Part shown: positions 63,901 to 64,000 of the stretch, piece by piece | Numbering within the stretch: the stretch's first letter is position 1 | How the letters are laid out: each line of letters opens with the position of its first letter | Assembly: GCA_037693485.1 (NCBI GenBank) | Contig: CM075353.1 | Coordinates: 108,706,501 to 108,770,500 of the forward strand | Direction: 5' to 3' | Origin: Kitagawia praeruptora | Lineage: Eukaryota; Streptophyta; Magnoliopsida; Apiales; Apiaceae | DNA: 64,000 nucleotides | Notes under the pieces: model-generated | Told to the model about the DNA's origin: nothing | The model's database searches: none | Seen by the model: the letters and a program-made list of their open reading frames with translations, nothing else | Program-made: the position numbers and the translations under genes

Positions 63901-64000
63901 TCCAGGCTGCCGCATATTATTATCATGGATTGATCCTTGATGAAGGAAACACAGAGAAATCGCATGGGATGGCTGTAGCTGCTTTGCAAGCAGCAGATGA
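60949..64000 (+). CDS. BRO1-domain protein (endosomal targeting), first nine exons
   Basis: Exons: 60949-61201, 61278-61352, 61441-61499, 61586-61721, 62732-62828, 62897-62963, 63453-63551, 63674-63763 and 63906-64000 (open at the edge). All have GT-AG introns and join in frame. The protein starts MGCFVSTTKETGGNR, with Gly2 and Cys3 as likely myristoylation and palmitoylation sites. It continues VFVPGLRIPKPVDIPQSLGD, IVIMAGQEGPTITRTRRR, LGDLIQALNDYLPVLLGLVK, WYEVLSVLHLMAALSFLQAN, IFLKAAGYLDCAVRHILPQL, DLPVDLAEGVLRALCLQALG, AKATLAVKRRLACEMGKYWQ and AAAYYYHGLILDEGNTEKSH. This matches plant BRO1-like proteins such as At5g14020. BRO1 domains bind ESCRT-III on endosomes. The 5' UTR may start in an upstream exon. 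No defect is seen. Confidence 0.95.

Overview
This is a stretch of plant nuclear DNA, most likely from a eudicot. It holds spliceosomal introns, Kunitz-type inhibitor genes, a class II cytosolic small heat-shock protein, a CYP96-like P450 relic, a plant BRO1-domain gene, and layered LTR retrotransposons, CACTA, MITE and Helitron-like DNA. Nothing bacterial or viral is present. The species cannot be fixed from the sequence.

Layout. 1-4.6 kb: a cluster of three Kunitz inhibitor genes (-, +, -), the first cut by the window edge. 6.1-24 kb: a nest of elements. A decayed Ty1/copia relic was split by a small TRIM-type multimer (6721-7622), and its 3' LTR was split by a 15.7-kb Tat-like Ty3/gypsy element, 'element A' (8137-23836, TSD CTTCC). 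Element A was itself hit by two solo LTRs. 25.5-31.3 kb: 'element C', a complete but decayed Ty3/gypsy chromovirus (TSD GGAAC). 33.7-38.1 kb: a non-autonomous CACTA transposon (TSD TAT) carrying exon pieces of at least three unrelated host genes (PPAN/SSF1, acetolactate synthase small subunit, an LRR receptor kinase). 38.4-41.7 kb: Helitron-like, fold-back and MITE DNA with (TA)n runs. 42.6-56.6 kb: a CYP96-like pseudogene split by 'element B' (42702-55903, TSD GTACT), a very young Tat-like gypsy element with two differences between its 632-bp LTRs. 57.7-58.3 kb: an sHSP gene with heat-shock elements. 60.9-64.0 kb: the first nine exons of a BRO1-domain gene running off the window.

The most notable system is in elements A and B. 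Besides sense gag-pol, each carries an antisense two-gene cassette between the 3' LTR and pol. The larger gene is spliced and encodes a 'putative gypsy type transposon' (PF04195-like) domain, a charged region with basic NLS-like motifs and a coiled coil. The smaller gene encodes 77 residues in both elements and has its own TATA box. The cassette is followed by a family-specific tandem array: 37-38 bp units in A, and eleven 111-bp units that can form two hairpins each in B. Element A decayed almost only by nonsense transitions. Element B keeps its frame except for one in-frame UAG between gag and pol, and its protease catalytic Asp is changed to Asn.
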